In this document: in pieces, positions 5,392 through 5,396 of the stretch
Numbering within the stretch: position 1 is the first letter of the stretch
Layout of the letters: the number at the start of each line of letters is the position of its first letter
Assembly: GCA_965652545.1 (NCBI GenBank)
Contig: CBFGWV010000318.1
Span: forward strand, 1 to 5,396
Direction: 5' to 3'
DNA from: CBFGWV01 sp965652545
GTDB lineage: Bacteria > Pseudomonadota > Gammaproteobacteria > Competibacterales > Competibacteraceae
Length of the DNA: 5,396 bases
Translations under genes and position numbers: made by a program
The notes under the pieces: generated by a model
The model's input: only the letters and a program-made list of their open reading frames with translations
Told to the model about the DNA's origin: nothing
The model's database searches: none

Positions 5392-5396
5392 TCCAT
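5388..5396 (+). CDS. Start of a downstream operon gene, cut by the window edge
   Basis: ATG at 5388-5390 overlaps the stop of the second permease in an ATGA arrangement, the usual sign of a tightly coupled next gene. Only Met-Ile-His is visible. By operon logic it may encode the missing ABC ATPase or a sugar/polyol dehydrogenase, but three codons cannot decide. A GGAGCGG stretch (5374-5380) seven bases upstream could serve as its ribosome site. Confidence 0.45.

Noticed and set aside
1..5396. CRISPR arrays, tRNA or rRNA genes, insertion-sequence ends, attachment sites
   Set aside because: No regularly spaced direct repeats, cloverleaf structures, transposase frames or terminal inverted repeats were seen by eye.

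Overview
This looks like a chromosomal sugar or polyol catabolism locus of a G+C-rich proteobacterium. Coding DNA is strongly G+C-rich at third codon positions. The promoters look sigma70-type, the ribosome-binding sites are purine-rich, and the binding protein has a Sec signal peptide for a periplasm. The exact taxon cannot be read from the sequence.

Layout. Positions 1-169 contain no gene I can support, but hold two adjacent perfect hairpins (88-104 and 106-122) just beyond the 3' end of the first gene. Positions 170-1807 (minus strand) encode a single-chain, ATP-type dihydroxyacetone kinase with fused DhaK and DhaL domains. Positions 1808-2097 are a 290-bp divergent control region that is clearly richer in A+T than its surroundings. 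To its right, on the plus strand, lie three genes of an ABC carbohydrate importer: a periplasmic binding protein (2098-3417), a MalF/UgpA-type permease (3488-4444) and a MalG/UgpE-type permease (4444-5391). A further gene appears to begin at 5388 in an ATGA overlap and is cut by the window edge. The ATPase subunit is not in the window.

How it may work together. The importer would bring in a small sugar, ketose or polyol. The kinase would phosphorylate dihydroxyacetone or a related short ketose, perhaps produced by a dehydrogenase encoded beyond 5396. The two transcription units have matching promoter architecture: each has a TTGACT -35, a 16-bp spacer, and a -10 embedded in a CTAAAC/GTTTAG motif. 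The 10-mer GTTTAGTAAA occurs once on each strand near the two start sites. This suggests one regulator controlling both units. A 13-bp-stem hairpin between the binding-protein and permease genes probably sets their expression ratio.

The components belong to well-known families. I did not find a clearly new system. The most interesting points are the unresolved substrate, the mirrored operators and the RNA structures.
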